Positions 17,368 through 27,148 of a DNA stretch of 51,641 bases are shown piece by piece. The stretch's first letter is position 1. Every line of letters begins with the position of its first letter. Source of the DNA: Terriglobales bacterium. Lineage in GTDB: Bacteria; Acidobacteriota; Terriglobia; Terriglobales; Acidobacteriaceae. The translations under genes were made by a program, and so were the position numbers. The DNA lies in the NCBI GenBank assembly GCA_030038475.1, contig JASHOU010000060.1, positions 1 to 51,641 on the forward strand, written 5' to 3'. Under the pieces are notes generated by a model that ran no database searches, was not told the DNA's origin, and worked only from the letters and a program-made list of their open reading frames with translations.

Positions 17368-17492
17368 CTCGGCACCTAAGCGGCCGCATCAGGCGGGATC
17401 AGCAGCCCAACGAGTCGTTCAGCACGTCTGAGACAAACGAAAGAGGCGTGTTTTGCGCTCCTAAATCATTTTCCGCACTAAGTTATCAACGT

Positions 17493-18299
17493 CTAATTGG
17501 GAATGACGACCGTCTTTGCCGCCATCAGTTCGGTAAAGCGAGGGTCCTTGCGCAAGGTGCCGAACTCCTCATCCTTGTAGACGCTTTTCATGTTGTAACC
17601 CTCTTCCATCGCCTTCTTCAAATAATGGAGCGAGCGGTCGTTCACGCCGGCTCTGGCGAACATCTTGGCGAGCACATAATCGTAGTGGGCGCGATCCTCC
17701 GGAGACGGCAGTTTGGCCTGTACTCCTGCGTGGGAGGTTTCGTCGAAGATATCGGGGTCAAGCTGAATTGCCTTGGCGTAGGAGTGAATGGCGTCCTCAA
17801 ATTGTCTTTTGCCGAAATACGCCGTGCCCAGGTTGCTGTAATAGGAGGGGGCGTCGCTCTTGAGCGAGATCGCTTTGTTGTACTGCTTGATCGCGCCGTT
17901 ATAGTTGTGCGTGATGTAATAGGTCACGCCAAGGTTGTTGTAGGCGTCGGCATGCCCATGATCGGCTCGGATGGCGCGTTCAAAACTCTTCCTCGCCTCT
18001 TTGTAATGCTGCATCATGAGTTGACAGATCCCGATCTTGTTCAATACAGAAGCGTTGGTCGGCGCAAGCTTCGAGGCAGCCACGTAATAGTCGATGGCGT
18101 CGAGGAAGTTCTTGTCGGTTCGCAGATCGTCGCCGTGCTGTTCGAGATCGTCGGCCGACGCCCCGGGCGCAGGCGGCTCGGCGCGATGCAACGGCGGCGG
18201 GTCAATGGCCAACTGTTCGCTGGTTTGGCTGTGCAATGGAAGAGCAAAAAGCGCTAAGAAGAGAACCACCGAGGAACTGACGCGGATCCAGGAAAACAT
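17493..18299 (-). CDS. secreted TPR-repeat protein
   Basis: The 268-residue protein has a signal peptide (VVLFLALFALPLHSQ, about 11-25), a Pro-rich linker, and then four or five TPR units from about 50 to 190, for example DAYNNLGVTYYITHNYNGAI and SYYSNLGTAYFGKRQFEDAI. A C-terminal helical region of about 70 residues follows. TPR proteins act as scaffolds; the partner is unknown. A GGTGGG lies close before the ATG. The next gene downstream is a DoxX-like protein; upstream is the penicillin-binding protein gene, also on the minus strand. Confidence 0.78.
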   Translation of the reverse strand: MFSWIRVSSSVVLFLALFALPLHSQTSEQLAIDPPPLHRAEPPAPGASADDLEQHGDDLRTDKNFLDAIDYYVAASKLAPTNASVLNKIGICQLMMQHYKEARKSFERAIRADHGHADAYNNLGVTYYITHNYNGAIKQYNKAISLKSDAPSYYSNLGTAYFGKRQFEDAIHSYAKAIQLDPDIFDETSHAGVQAKLPSPEDRAHYDYVLAKMFARAGVNDRSLHYLKKAMEEGYNMKSVYKDEEFGTLRKDPRFTELMAAKTVVIPN

Positions 18300-18420
18300 A
18301 TCCCACCCCCGCTGAACCTACAAAACTTCGGAGTTTCGCAGGATTTCAACGCCCCACACTCACCTTAGTTGCAACTTTAATGCCGTAAGTCGAGCATTTT
18401 TGCGGTTCTATTTAGCCCAA

Positions 18421-21033
18421 TTACTGCGGCGGCAAGTTGTTATCGCTGCTCTTAGTCTGCGACCCAGATGGGGAGGATCCATTCTTGTCATTCTTGTTGG
18501 AGCCGCTGTCTCCCTTGAACACGCCAACAATCTTGCCGAAGAAGCTCTTCTTCTTTTGCGCCTCTTGATCGGGTTGGACACCGGCTTCAGCCTGCGGGTT
18601 CCCGTTGGTCGTCGGCGGAGGCAGTGGCTTTACCGAATTGCCTCCAAACAGACGCGAGAAAAATCCCTGCACGCCCGTGCCTTGGTCGCAGGTGTCGCGC
18701 GGTTCGGTTCCGGCAACAAAGGCAATCGTGTAATCGTCGGGACAGGTTGGCGTTGCCAGCCGGTTGGTGATTTTGTCGAGTTGAACATCGACTACCCCCT
18801 GGGGCTGGGTGAAAGGCTGCACATCGGCATACTGTGGCAGCGCAACCGCCTTCTTCATGAACTCGGCCCAAACCGGAGCGGCCGTCTGCGCGCCGCTCAA
18901 GCGAATGTCGCTGTAATCGTCATACCCAACCCACACAATGCATAGCAGGTTGCTGGTATATCCCGCGAACCAGCCGTCGTGCGAAGTGCCGGTTTTGCCT
19001 GCCGCTGGGGCTGTAAATCCGCGGGTGCGTACGCCATAGGCGGTGCCAAAGTTCATCACGCCTTCCAGCATGTTGGTCATAACAAAGGCAATTCGCGGAT
19101 CGAGCACCTGAGTCTTCGTAGTTCCAAAATTAACAACGACGTCGCCGGTGGAGTTACGAACGGAATTGACTAGAACGGGAGTAAGTCTTACGCCGCCGTT
19201 GGCAAAGCTGGTATAAGCGCCTGCCATATCGACCGGAGTTGCGTCGTAAGCGCCCAAGGCCATCGCCGGCGTAGCCTTGACGGAGACAATCCCGGCAGCC
19301 TTGGCCAAATCGGCAACCTTGTCATAGCCGACTTCCTCGGCCAATTTCACTGTCGCATTATTGAGGGAAAGCGCCAGCGCGTAACGCAGCGTGACATCGC
19401 CGTGGTATTCCTCTTTGTAATTGCGTGGCTCGTAAATCTGGTCTCCGTAGCTAAACGTCGAGGGTTCGTCCGTAACCGTGGAAGCTGGAGTAATCACGCT
19501 TGTCGAGCCATCGAGAGCGGTGTTCATCGCGGCCGCGTAGACAAAGGGTTTGAAAATGGAGCCGGTTGGGCGCTTGGCCAGCGCATGATTGAGTTGGCTT
19601 GCCCCATAATTGCGTCCGCCGACCAGCGCCCTGATTTCCCCGGTGTGGGGATCCATTGCGATTAGCGCCACTTGCGCCTGCGGACCGGGAGCCACTGTGG
19701 TTTCATACTTGTTCTTTCCCACCTTGGTCCGATGAGTCCGCATTTTCGTGACTTGCTCATCCACCAGCTTGATGCCGGTTTCGACCGCCTGCGCAGCCGC
19801 CTTTTGCAGTTCAGGATCGAGCGTCGTGTAGATGCGGTACTGCTGGTCGTTCACCTCGCGCTCGTTGAGTTTGCCAACGATGATGTCGCGCACCATGTCG
19901 ACAAAGTACGGAGCATCGCTCGCTTCCACATTCGGCGGAGCGAGTTTTAGCGGTGTAGCTTTGGCTTTGGTGGCTTGATCGCGCGTGATGGCGCCGGTCT
20001 CAACCATCGCCTCGATCACCGTGTTACGCCGCTCAAGAGCGCGATCGGGATGGCGATACGGCGAAAGATAGCTGGGCGCCTGAATCAATCCCGCCAGCAG
20101 CGCGGCTTCGGGCAGGGTGATGTCTTTGAGGTCTTTGTTGAAATAAGAGCGCGATCCCTCGGCCAAGCCGGAAATGGTGAAGGACCCGCGCTGTCCCAGG
20201 TCGACGCGATTGGCGTAAAACTCAAAGATCTGCTGCTTGGAAAACTTCTGCTCCAGCTCGACCGCAATCAGCATCTCGATCAGCTTGCGTTTTAGCGTCT
20301 TCTCCGGGGTCAGAAAAAACGCTCGCGAAAGCTGCATCGTAATCGTCGAGCCGCCTTGTTCGTGGCGTTTATGAGTGAAATCGATCCACGCTGCTTCCGC
20401 CAACCGCATTAAATTCACGCCATTGTGCTGAAAGAAGCGCCGATCCTCGATCGACGTAACCGCCTCTACCATCACCTTGGGAATATCGTCGTATTTCACC
20501 AGTTGCCGTTTCGAGCGCTGCTCGGCATCGAACATCGAGGTCAGAATCTGGGGCTCGAGTTCGTAAGCCGCCAGTTCACCCGCCGCGCGGCTCTTGATGT
20601 CGGAAACCTGGCCGTCGGAGACGGTGATGGTCGCAGCTTCAGGGCTGTGATACGACTGCGGCCCAGGCAAAACTTCAATCCCTCCACCGTGCAGAAGACG
20701 ATAACTGCCGAGCGGAGATTCGCCTTCCTTCTCCGCATAACCTGCGCGGTGCAACTCGGCCGCGATTTCCGAGACAGTCTGCTTTTCGCCTACTCTCACG
20801 ACTTGTGGCGCGGCATAGATCTTGGCCGAACTGGCGAATACCGGGCCACGGAAACGCTCTTCGATGATGCGGTCGTACTTTACATACCAATAGGAAAAAA
20901 ATCCGATTACCACGAGCGACACCGAAAGGAAGCCGAGAAGGGCAAAGCGCACGACGGGATCGCGCGCAAGCGCGCCACTCTTGCCCCGCTGGACAGCGCG
21001 ACGAGCCGCCGGAATTTTCAACTTAATGGCCAT
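18421..21033 (-). CDS. class A penicillin-binding protein (PBP1-type transglycosylase/transpeptidase)
   Basis: The 870-residue bifunctional enzyme polymerises and cross-links peptidoglycan. A cytoplasmic basic tail and one membrane anchor (about 30-50) are followed by a small domain at about 62-145 like the UB2H region of PBP1B. The GT51 glycosyltransferase domain has its catalytic Glu at E196 in EDRRFF, with GGSTITMQL at 227-235. The transpeptidase domain has all three motifs: SIFK with nucleophile S492 and K495, SLN at 556-558, and KTG at 680-682. The C-terminal ~100 residues are low-complexity (Pro, Gly, Asn, Ser, Lys). The UB2H-like region suggests a PBP1B-type regulation by an outer-membrane lipoprotein, though no LpoB-like gene is nearby. 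Confidence 0.93.
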   Translation of the reverse strand: MAIKLKIPAARRAVQRGKSGALARDPVVRFALLGFLSVSLVVIGFFSYWYVKYDRIIEERFRGPVFASSAKIYAAPQVVRVGEKQTVSEIAAELHRAGYAEKEGESPLGSYRLLHGGGIEVLPGPQSYHSPEAATITVSDGQVSDIKSRAAGELAAYELEPQILTSMFDAEQRSKRQLVKYDDIPKVMVEAVTSIEDRRFFQHNGVNLMRLAEAAWIDFTHKRHEQGGSTITMQLSRAFFLTPEKTLKRKLIEMLIAVELEQKFSKQQIFEFYANRVDLGQRGSFTISGLAEGSRSYFNKDLKDITLPEAALLAGLIQAPSYLSPYRHPDRALERRNTVIEAMVETGAITRDQATKAKATPLKLAPPNVEASDAPYFVDMVRDIIVGKLNEREVNDQQYRIYTTLDPELQKAAAQAVETGIKLVDEQVTKMRTHRTKVGKNKYETTVAPGPQAQVALIAMDPHTGEIRALVGGRNYGASQLNHALAKRPTGSIFKPFVYAAAMNTALDGSTSVITPASTVTDEPSTFSYGDQIYEPRNYKEEYHGDVTLRYALALSLNNATVKLAEEVGYDKVADLAKAAGIVSVKATPAMALGAYDATPVDMAGAYTSFANGGVRLTPVLVNSVRNSTGDVVVNFGTTKTQVLDPRIAFVMTNMLEGVMNFGTAYGVRTRGFTAPAAGKTGTSHDGWFAGYTSNLLCIVWVGYDDYSDIRLSGAQTAAPVWAEFMKKAVALPQYADVQPFTQPQGVVDVQLDKITNRLATPTCPDDYTIAFVAGTEPRDTCDQGTGVQGFFSRLFGGNSVKPLPPPTTNGNPQAEAGVQPDQEAQKKKSFFGKIVGVFKGDSGSNKNDKNGSSPSGSQTKSSDNNLPPQ

Positions 21034-21278
21034 GAATGAGGCTGTGCCTGATACACAGCAATTCGCTGTCCGAAACCTTATGGAGCCAGATGTGGTTCTG
21101 CCCTTGATTCTAAATCACCAAGCAAACCCTACAAGCAGTTGGATGCGTGTCAAACAAGAGACAGGTGTGTCAGGCCATGTTTTGCAACCATTCAAAGGCA
21201 AGGTGAAGTCGGCTATGGCTTCAGAAGAAAAATAATCATTGCGGCGAAGAATCAATGCCGAGACCCAACGGTTGACCG

Positions 21279-21635
21279 CTAGAACACACCCTTATTCTTG
21301 GTGGATAGATGGAATTGCAGGTTCGTCGAGTAGCCGGGCAGGTCGAGGGGAACGGTGTAATCGGCTTCGATGTTCAAACTGCCGTTGCCAAAGCTGCCAA
21401 CGCGCGAAACGTGCACTTGCTTGGGCGTCAGTTCGATATCGTAATCGCGGGCGTGCTTAATGACCTCGTCTCGAATGTCGTCTTCCGAGCGCGAGCTGTA
21501 GGTCGCCTGCACGGCTTCGGTCTTGAGGGCATCCTCGAGTTCATAATTGGAAAAGTATGGCGGAATCAACTTAAAGCCCACCAGAACCAACGCTCCAAGG
21601 AGGGCGATCCAGAAGGTCAATTTGAGAGTTGCCAT
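21279..21635 (-). CDS. small protein with N-terminal membrane anchor
   Basis: The 118-residue product starts with a membrane segment (LTFWIALLGALVLVGFKLIPP, about 5-25), followed by a soluble domain that begins with an acidic amphipathic helix and ends in beta-strand-like segments (GNGSLNIEADYTVPLDL). The ATG at 21635 is preferred over an upstream in-frame TTG at 21644. It sits between the proS and penicillin-binding protein genes on the same strand. The layout resembles DUF4845-type small anchored proteins, but identity is not certain. Confidence 0.6.
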   Translation of the reverse strand: MATLKLTFWIALLGALVLVGFKLIPPYFSNYELEDALKTEAVQATYSSRSEDDIRDEVIKHARDYDIELTPKQVHVSRVGSFGNGSLNIEADYTVPLDLPGYSTNLQFHLSTKNKGVF

Positions 21636-21749
21636 AACAGACAATCGCCAAATCGCTGGTTGCGACTTCCAATCGCGAGTTTCCCGTTTTGCGCCTTACG
21701 GTTTGTTCAAGCCACGTTTATCCGCACGCCGGCGGACAATGCCATTTTC

Positions 21750-23549
21750 TTACGTAGGCATTTGGCGCAGTCGCTTGAAATACTCGCTGATCGCAGAAAT
21801 CTTAACGTCCTCCTTGTGCAGAGTCGAGCGCTGAACGACTTCTACAGTATCGTCGGTAACTTTCTTGCCAATGTTGATTCTAAAGGGGATACCGACCAAA
21901 TCGGCGTCCTTGAACTTGACTCCGGGGCGCTCGTCGCGGTCGTCGAGCAGAATGTCATAGCCAGATTCTTCGAGTTGGCGAGCGATCCCCTCGGCGGCGG
22001 TGCGAATCTTCTCATCCGAGGAGTTGGTGCTGACCACTACGACCTCAAAGGGCGCGATCGCGGGCGACAGCCAGAAGCCGTTTTCGTCGTTATTCTGCTC
22101 GACGGCAGCGGTCAGGATGCGCTCGATGCCGATGCCATAACTTCCCATGATCGGAGCCACTTCTTTGCCATTACGGTCGAGCACCGTCGCTCCCATGGAA
22201 TGGGTGTACTTGTATCCGAGCTTGAAGATGTGGCCGATTTCTACCGCGGTATCGATGCGCAGCGCTGCGCCGCAGTTGGGACACGGTTCGCCCGCGTTGA
22301 CACTGCGCAGGTCAACATAGGCTGTAGGATGAAATGTCTTCCCTGGCGTCAAGTTCTTGACGTGGTAGTTCTCCTTGTTCGCGCCCCCGATCAAGTTGAC
22401 GCGCTCTTCGAGAGCCTTGTCGACCAGCAATATAGGCTTGCGAGGTTCCTCCATGTTTTTCGCCCAGTCGACGCCGAGCGGACCGAGATATCCAGCGGGC
22501 GAATGGAACAGCGCGAGAATTTCCTCTTCCTGCATCGGACGCACGTCTTTGCCGCCGAGTGCTGTTGAGAGCTTCACTTCGTTCATCTGGTGATCGCCGC
22601 GCAACAGTACCACCACCGCCCGCGATACAGGGCCTGGCTCCCACTTGGTGGGAATGCGTGTCGTTCCCCTTTCCGGCTCCTCTGCAGAAATCATCATGGC
22701 CAGCGTCTTGATCTTGTTCTTCGGCGACACGCCCAGAAACCGCGCCACCTCCTCAATCGTCTTCTGTCCCGGAGTATGCACTTCGAGCGGCTTGCCGTCG
22801 CCTTCGGGTTGCAAATCCTCGACCGGAGCGAGTTTCGAGGTTGCCTTCTCCAGATTGGCGGCGTATCCGCATTGCGCGCAGCTCACGACCAAGTCTTCGC
22901 CTGCGGGAGTGCGCACCATGAACTCCTGCGACTGCGATCCACCCATCGCGCCCGAATGAGCGTCGATGACCACGTACTTCAGACCGCAGCGATCGAATAT
23001 CCTGCAGTAAACGTCGTGATGCTTCTGGTACGAAGCGTCGAGTCCGGCCGCGTCGATATCGAACGAGTACGAATCTTTCATGGTGAACTGGCGCACGCGC
23101 AGCAATCCTGATTTGGGGCGCGGCTCGTCGCGAAACTTGGTTTGAATCTGATACCAGATCTGCGGCAGTTGCTTGTAGCTGCGCAGTTCCTTGCGCGCGA
23201 TGTCGGTCATGATCTCTTCATGCGTCATGCCGAGGCATAAGTCGGCGCCCTTACGGTCTTTCAGGCGAAACATGTTCTCGCCCATCACCGACCAGCGGCC
23301 ACTCGCTTCCCAGATTTCGCGCGGATTGAGCGCGGGCAAGTAGAATTCCTGGCCGATTTTGTCCATCTCCTCGCGGACGATGCGCATGATCTTTTGCGTG
23401 GAGCGGTTGCCGAGAAAGAGAAACGAGTAAATGCCGGCGCCGAGTTGGCGGATGTATCCGGCGCGGACCAGCAGTTTGTGGCTGGCAACTTCGGCATCAG
23501 CGGGAGCCTCGCGCAGCGTGGGAATGAAGACTTGCGACCAGCGGTGCAT
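21750..23549 (-). CDS. proS: prolyl-tRNA synthetase, bacterial type
   Basis: The enzyme charges tRNA-Pro with proline. From the ATG at 23549 it has 599 residues, slightly longer than the usual 570. Class II signatures are in place: motif 1 around [19 protein letters not shown] (about 26-44), motif 2 in the [21 protein letters not shown] region near 140, and motif 3 in [18 protein letters not shown] near 445. An editing-type insertion domain lies between motifs 2 and 3, and an anticodon-binding domain is at the C-terminus. A TTG five codons upstream is an alternative start. The 366-base leader upstream holds tandem repeats and a long hairpin. Confidence 0.95.
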   Translation of the reverse strand: MHRWSQVFIPTLREAPADAEVASHKLLVRAGYIRQLGAGIYSFLFLGNRSTQKIMRIVREEMDKIGQEFYLPALNPREIWEASGRWSVMGENMFRLKDRKGADLCLGMTHEEIMTDIARKELRSYKQLPQIWYQIQTKFRDEPRPKSGLLRVRQFTMKDSYSFDIDAAGLDASYQKHHDVYCRIFDRCGLKYVVIDAHSGAMGGSQSQEFMVRTPAGEDLVVSCAQCGYAANLEKATSKLAPVEDLQPEGDGKPLEVHTPGQKTIEEVARFLGVSPKNKIKTLAMMISAEEPERGTTRIPTKWEPGPVSRAVVVLLRGDHQMNEVKLSTALGGKDVRPMQEEEILALFHSPAGYLGPLGVDWAKNMEEPRKPILLVDKALEERVNLIGGANKENYHVKNLTPGKTFHPTAYVDLRSVNAGEPCPNCGAALRIDTAVEIGHIFKLGYKYTHSMGATVLDRNGKEVAPIMGSYGIGIERILTAAVEQNNDENGFWLSPAIAPFEVVVVSTNSSDEKIRTAAEGIARQLEESGYDILLDDRDERPGVKFKDADLVGIPFRINIGKKVTDDTVEVVQRSTLHKEDVKISAISEYFKRLRQMPT

Positions 23550-23609
23550 GGTTGTGGTTTCCAATCGTTCGGGAAATTCGAGCCACGAAAATTTCGAGAG
23601 AGAAACTTT

Positions 23610-23668
23610 GATTGTAAATGAGGCGATTGCAAAACGACGGGATTGTAAAACGGCCGGGGATGAAAACG
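23610..23668. repeat. tandem imperfect repeat in proS leader
   Basis: Four short units, GATTGTAAATG, GATTGCAAAACG, GATTGTAAAACG and GATGAAAACG, start at 23610, 23625, 23641 and 23659, a period of 15-18 bases. The array lies 60-120 bases before the proS start codon. Related GATTG/CAATC-rich motifs appear near the starts of the genes at 21635 and 7312. Confidence 0.5.
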
Positions 23669-23714
23669 AGCGATTGATCTAATTAGCGTTCGCTGAATCA
23701 GACCTGCCAAAGTT

Positions 23715-23767
23715 CGGGGCAGCATCGAGGTCCGTCTTGGGGGGACGGCGCACCTCGGGCTGCCCCG
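23715..23767. other. long stem-loop in the proS upstream region
   Basis: Three nested complementary blocks stack: CGGGGCAGC (23715-23723) with GCTGCCCCG (23759-23767), CGAGGT (23726-23731) with ACCTCG (23752-23757), and CCGTC (23732-23736) with GACGG (23744-23748). This gives about 20 paired bases with small bulges and a 7-base loop. No T-run follows on either strand, so it is not a canonical terminator. It may be a leader RNA element of proS or an intergenic repeat. Confidence 0.6.
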
Positions 23768-23915
23768 TTCCGATCTGCCTTATTGTGGCGCGGGACGTGT
23801 CGAAAGTCTGTGATGGCGCACACAGCGAATTTGTGATGAAAGAGTGCGAAGTCAGATTGCTGGTCACTCAATGCAATCGAAATGTTACGCCTACCCGCCC
23901 CAGCGCTCTTTCTTG

Positions 23916-24338
23916 TTAGAGGTTGCAGCCGCTTTTCTTGCCGAACGTCAGTAGACCAATGTCGGTTATTCCAAAATAATTGAAGACGCCCTTGCCGATG
24001 TGGCCGTTGCTGGCGCGAGCGGTGAACACCTGGTAGGCGCAACAGTCGCCTTCACCGGACGGGTACGTGAAGGTTACAGTGATGAGTCCATCGACGACGG
24101 TGAAATAACCGCCATACGGGTTTTCCTGCCCGTTCAGCACGGCCTCGCCGCTGTGCGGCCAGCCGTAGCTTCCATCGTCGGTCAGAGATATGCAGTAGGC
24201 GCCGTTATCGCGCTGCGACTCGGTCACGGTCGCCGGCCAATTGCCGGTGTAGTTCTGCGCCATGGCGGCGCTGGTCGTAAGCGAAAGGGCTGCAATCGCC
24301 AACATTGTTGCGATGAATCTACGAATGTGTCTGGTCAT
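23916..24338 (-). CDS. small secreted protein of unknown function
   Basis: The 140-residue product has a clear signal peptide (about 1-28, ending SAAMAQ) and a compact beta-rich mature domain with two adjacent cysteines (GDCCAY) and two more in YCISL and GCNL. Disulfides are therefore likely. GGAGG lies about 7 bases before the ATG at 24338. Gly-rich turns such as DDGSYGWPHSG and NPYGGYF suggest a small beta-barrel. No family is recognised. It stands between the metalloprotease and proS genes on the same strand. Confidence 0.7.
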   Translation of the reverse strand: MTRHIRRFIATMLAIAALSLTTSAAMAQNYTGNWPATVTESQRDNGAYCISLTDDGSYGWPHSGEAVLNGQENPYGGYFTVVDGLITVTFTYPSGEGDCCAYQVFTARASNGHIGKGVFNYFGITDIGLLTFGKKSGCNL

Positions 24339-24514
24339 TCTCCCGCCTCCCGGTGAGCGTTGTTCGTTTCACTGCGCCATGAAACATACCCAAGGAGGAC
24401 TAGCCAGTTGTCATTAGGATGTAAAACCCTTGTAAACAACTTTGATGGGCGGCGTCAGAGGTAGCGTTGAAGACACTACTGGCTGTGTGCGCAGGCGCGA
24501 CCCAGGATCCCGCT

Positions 24515-27010
24515 TCACTCCCAGTCGTCGCTCCCGATGGGGTCGCCGTCAGGCGGGGTCGCCGGTGAGGTCAGGTGCAGTTCGGCGGGATTTTTCTGGA
24601 AGCGATCGATTTGGCTCTCAGCAAAGAAGAGCTGCGCGCGGACGGCGGCGTCTTTCGCCGACGGCGCTTGCGTTGCAATCCATTTTTTCAATTCGTTGAG
24701 CTTGAGCGTGGCAACAGGGCGGACTTGAGCGGACGCATGTTCGTCGCCGGCCAGTGTGATCAGGCGATCCAGAACAACTGCATCAACTGTGCGTTGGATG
24801 GCGCCGTTATAGCCTGAAGCAGGCTGCGCCTTCCATGTGGCGGTGAGCAGGTTGCCCAGCAATTCATCAAAGCCTGGGTTAGCAGAATCGAGCGCGTGAT
24901 ACTCGATCATGCGCTGGGCGCGCTCCGGCTGGAGCAATGCGGCGACCACGATTTCGGCGGCAGCCTCGGCGGGCGCAAGCGAATCGAACGCCGGTGAAGT
25001 GCGCGGGGAAAAATTCTCGCGACCCGTCGGATACTCTGGCGGACGCGGCGGAATCGTCTTAAGCAGAGATTCAGGAAGAGCGAGCACTTGCGGTGAAAGT
25101 GTGTTGAGCACGGCGCGAATCGCGGCCCGCTGCTGCGCGGCCGGAATAATCCTGGGCGCTGTTTGGTTGTCTTTGACTCCTCGAAGATCGAATGAATAGT
25201 CGAGCCCGCCAATCGACTTTGCAACCGCAGTGACCTGATAGCGGTGGTAGAGATAGATGGGAACCAGAACATCTTCGAGGGTTGCCATCGGAGTGTGTTC
25301 GGGAATCGCACTCTCAGAAAGATTCTTCAAAGCGGCCGCGCGCACGGCCATGACGCGAGTCAAACCATCGAGGGTATTGTTGCCTGTGTCCCAAAGATGC
25401 GCGATTGGGCTCGCGGAGCCGAGCGGGCGCGCATCCTGATCGGTGAGAAATAGCAAACCTCGACCAAAGGCGTCGGCGAGAATTTTGTCGAGCGCGGCCG
25501 TTTCATCCTTTTCATGTGACAAATCGCTGTAGCCATAAGCGATCGAGACCTTGTCCCACTCGCCGATGCCGACCGCGTAGGCATTCGAAACATCGGGCCG
25601 GCCATCGGCTCCAAGAGTGACGGTTGGAGGCGGGTAATCCATGACGGAACTGCGATTCACGATACTGGCAGCGTAATTGTGCATGAGGCCGAGGGTGTGG
25701 CCGGTTTCATGCGCGGCCAGTTGACGAATGCGGGCGAGCGCCATTTCGTTGGCTCGCTTCAGGGCCGAGGGGTCGTTTCCGAATGGATCGAGAAGGCCTT
25801 GCGCAATCAGAAATACCTGCCGAATTCGCAGCGCGTCGAGATTGACATGGCCATTGATAATCTCTCCGGTGCGCGGATCGGCGATGGCGTTGCCATAGGC
25901 CCAGCCGCGCGTGGCGCGTGGAATCCATTCAATGACGTTGTAGCGAATATCCATCGCGTCAACGCCCTCGGGCAGCAATTTCACCTGAAACGCGTCCTTG
26001 TATCCGGCGGCGGTGAACGCTTGATTCCACCAGCTTGTCCCTTCGAGCACGGCGGAGCGAATCGGTTCCGGAATGGCGCGGTCGATGTAATAAACGATGG
26101 GTTTCACCGGTTCGCTCATCGAGGCTGACGGATCTTTCTTGGCGAGACGGTAGTGAGCGATATATCGTTTCACGATAGATTGATCGACCGGCGTCGCAAA
26201 ATCCATGAAGCTGATGCCGAAGAAACTGGAGCGGGGATCGTCGGCGCGTTCGTGGAATCCGGCCGGAGGAGCCTGGATGAAAGAGAAGTGCTCATGCACG
26301 GTGATTGCGCGCGGATCGGGTGTCACTTGCTCAACCCAATGGCCGGGATTTTCTCCGACAAAAGTCAGGGTGGATTCGACATCGGTGTTCTCGGGAAAAG
26401 TTTTGGTTCGGGGAAGGTAGATGGCGGAGCGCGACGGATCGACTTTATAAGTGCCTTGCTTGAGCGCGGCGAGTTTCGCCGCGACTTCGTGCGCATCGCT
26501 CAGGAAAAACGGCGTGGCGTCGACCAGCACCGATTTGCCATCTTCATCCTCAGCGGCCGATTCGAAGCCCCACAAAACCGATTGCGCGAACGCCTGTTGC
26601 ACAGCTGCTTGTTGCTCAAGATCATCGGTGATCGCGCGGTAGCGCTCGTTTTCTGCGACCAGAAGAACTCGTGGACCGCTGCGTTCAAAATGAACGACGT
26701 TCGTCTTTCCCGGCTGGCCGCGGTCGAGGCCAACATCATTGGAACCCACACCGTTGGGAAGCGATTCGTGGTAGAGAAACGGCGTATCCCATTTGTCGAT
26801 TTGGAGCCAGAGTTTTCCCTCGCGTGCGTCCCAGTAACAGGTGAAAAAGCCCGGCAGCTTCTGCATGCCTGCGGTTTTCTGATCGATCGTCTTGCGCGCG
26901 GAATCGGCTGGAGGAGCCGTTTTGCGCGCAGCATCGGGCGTGGAATTCTGGGCAGGCGCGGCGATTTCGAACGTCAGGAATACCAGGAACGCGAGCAAGG
27001 CGCGTTTCAT
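24515..27010 (-). CDS. secreted zinc-dependent metalloprotease (DUF5117/DUF5118 type)
   Basis: The start at 27010 is chosen because GGAGG stands 9 bases before it and a signal peptide follows (MKRALLAFLVFLTFEIAAPA). The 831-residue protein then has a beta-rich region that matches the DUF5118/DUF5117 pair typical of these exported proteases. The catalytic domain has HETGHTLGLMHN with zinc ligands H434 and H438 and catalytic E435, followed by the third His in the extended HExxHxxGxxH pattern at H444. A long C-terminal helical domain ends the chain. A longer frame upstream (to 27088) lacks a signal peptide at its start. It probably degrades extracellular or periplasmic protein; the substrate is unknown. 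Confidence 0.85.
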   Translation of the reverse strand: MKRALLAFLVFLTFEIAAPAQNSTPDAARKTAPPADSARKTIDQKTAGMQKLPGFFTCYWDAREGKLWLQIDKWDTPFLYHESLPNGVGSNDVGLDRGQPGKTNVVHFERSGPRVLLVAENERYRAITDDLEQQAAVQQAFAQSVLWGFESAAEDEDGKSVLVDATPFFLSDAHEVAAKLAALKQGTYKVDPSRSAIYLPRTKTFPENTDVESTLTFVGENPGHWVEQVTPDPRAITVHEHFSFIQAPPAGFHERADDPRSSFFGISFMDFATPVDQSIVKRYIAHYRLAKKDPSASMSEPVKPIVYYIDRAIPEPIRSAVLEGTSWWNQAFTAAGYKDAFQVKLLPEGVDAMDIRYNVIEWIPRATRGWAYGNAIADPRTGEIINGHVNLDALRIRQVFLIAQGLLDPFGNDPSALKRANEMALARIRQLAAHETGHTLGLMHNYAASIVNRSSVMDYPPPTVTLGADGRPDVSNAYAVGIGEWDKVSIAYGYSDLSHEKDETAALDKILADAFGRGLLFLTDQDARPLGSASPIAHLWDTGNNTLDGLTRVMAVRAAALKNLSESAIPEHTPMATLEDVLVPIYLYHRYQVTAVAKSIGGLDYSFDLRGVKDNQTAPRIIPAAQQRAAIRAVLNTLSPQVLALPESLLKTIPPRPPEYPTGRENFSPRTSPAFDSLAPAEAAAEIVVAALLQPERAQRMIEYHALDSANPGFDELLGNLLTATWKAQPASGYNGAIQRTVDAVVLDRLITLAGDEHASAQVRPVATLKLNELKKWIATQAPSAKDAAVRAQLFFAESQIDRFQKNPAELHLTSPATPPDGDPIGSDDWE

Positions 27011-27148
27011 CAAAGTGTCCTCCGGGGACAGCAAGCCGTTATGGTAAATGAATTGACTTTGGGCGTCTCGCGCCTCGCACCTGGACACTGATCGTTAAGT
27101 GGCCCGCTCATTTCAAAGAGAGCGATGGATGGGGCAATGGCTGGTTTA

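Noticed and set aside
20981-21235. 84-codon plus-strand frame at the 5' end of the penicillin-binding protein gene
   Set aside because: Its first part overlaps the penicillin-binding protein start in antisense, no ribosome-binding site is seen, and no domain is visible.
21309-22568. 419-codon plus-strand frame opposite proS
   Set aside because: It crosses the antisense of two supported genes and carries no domain.
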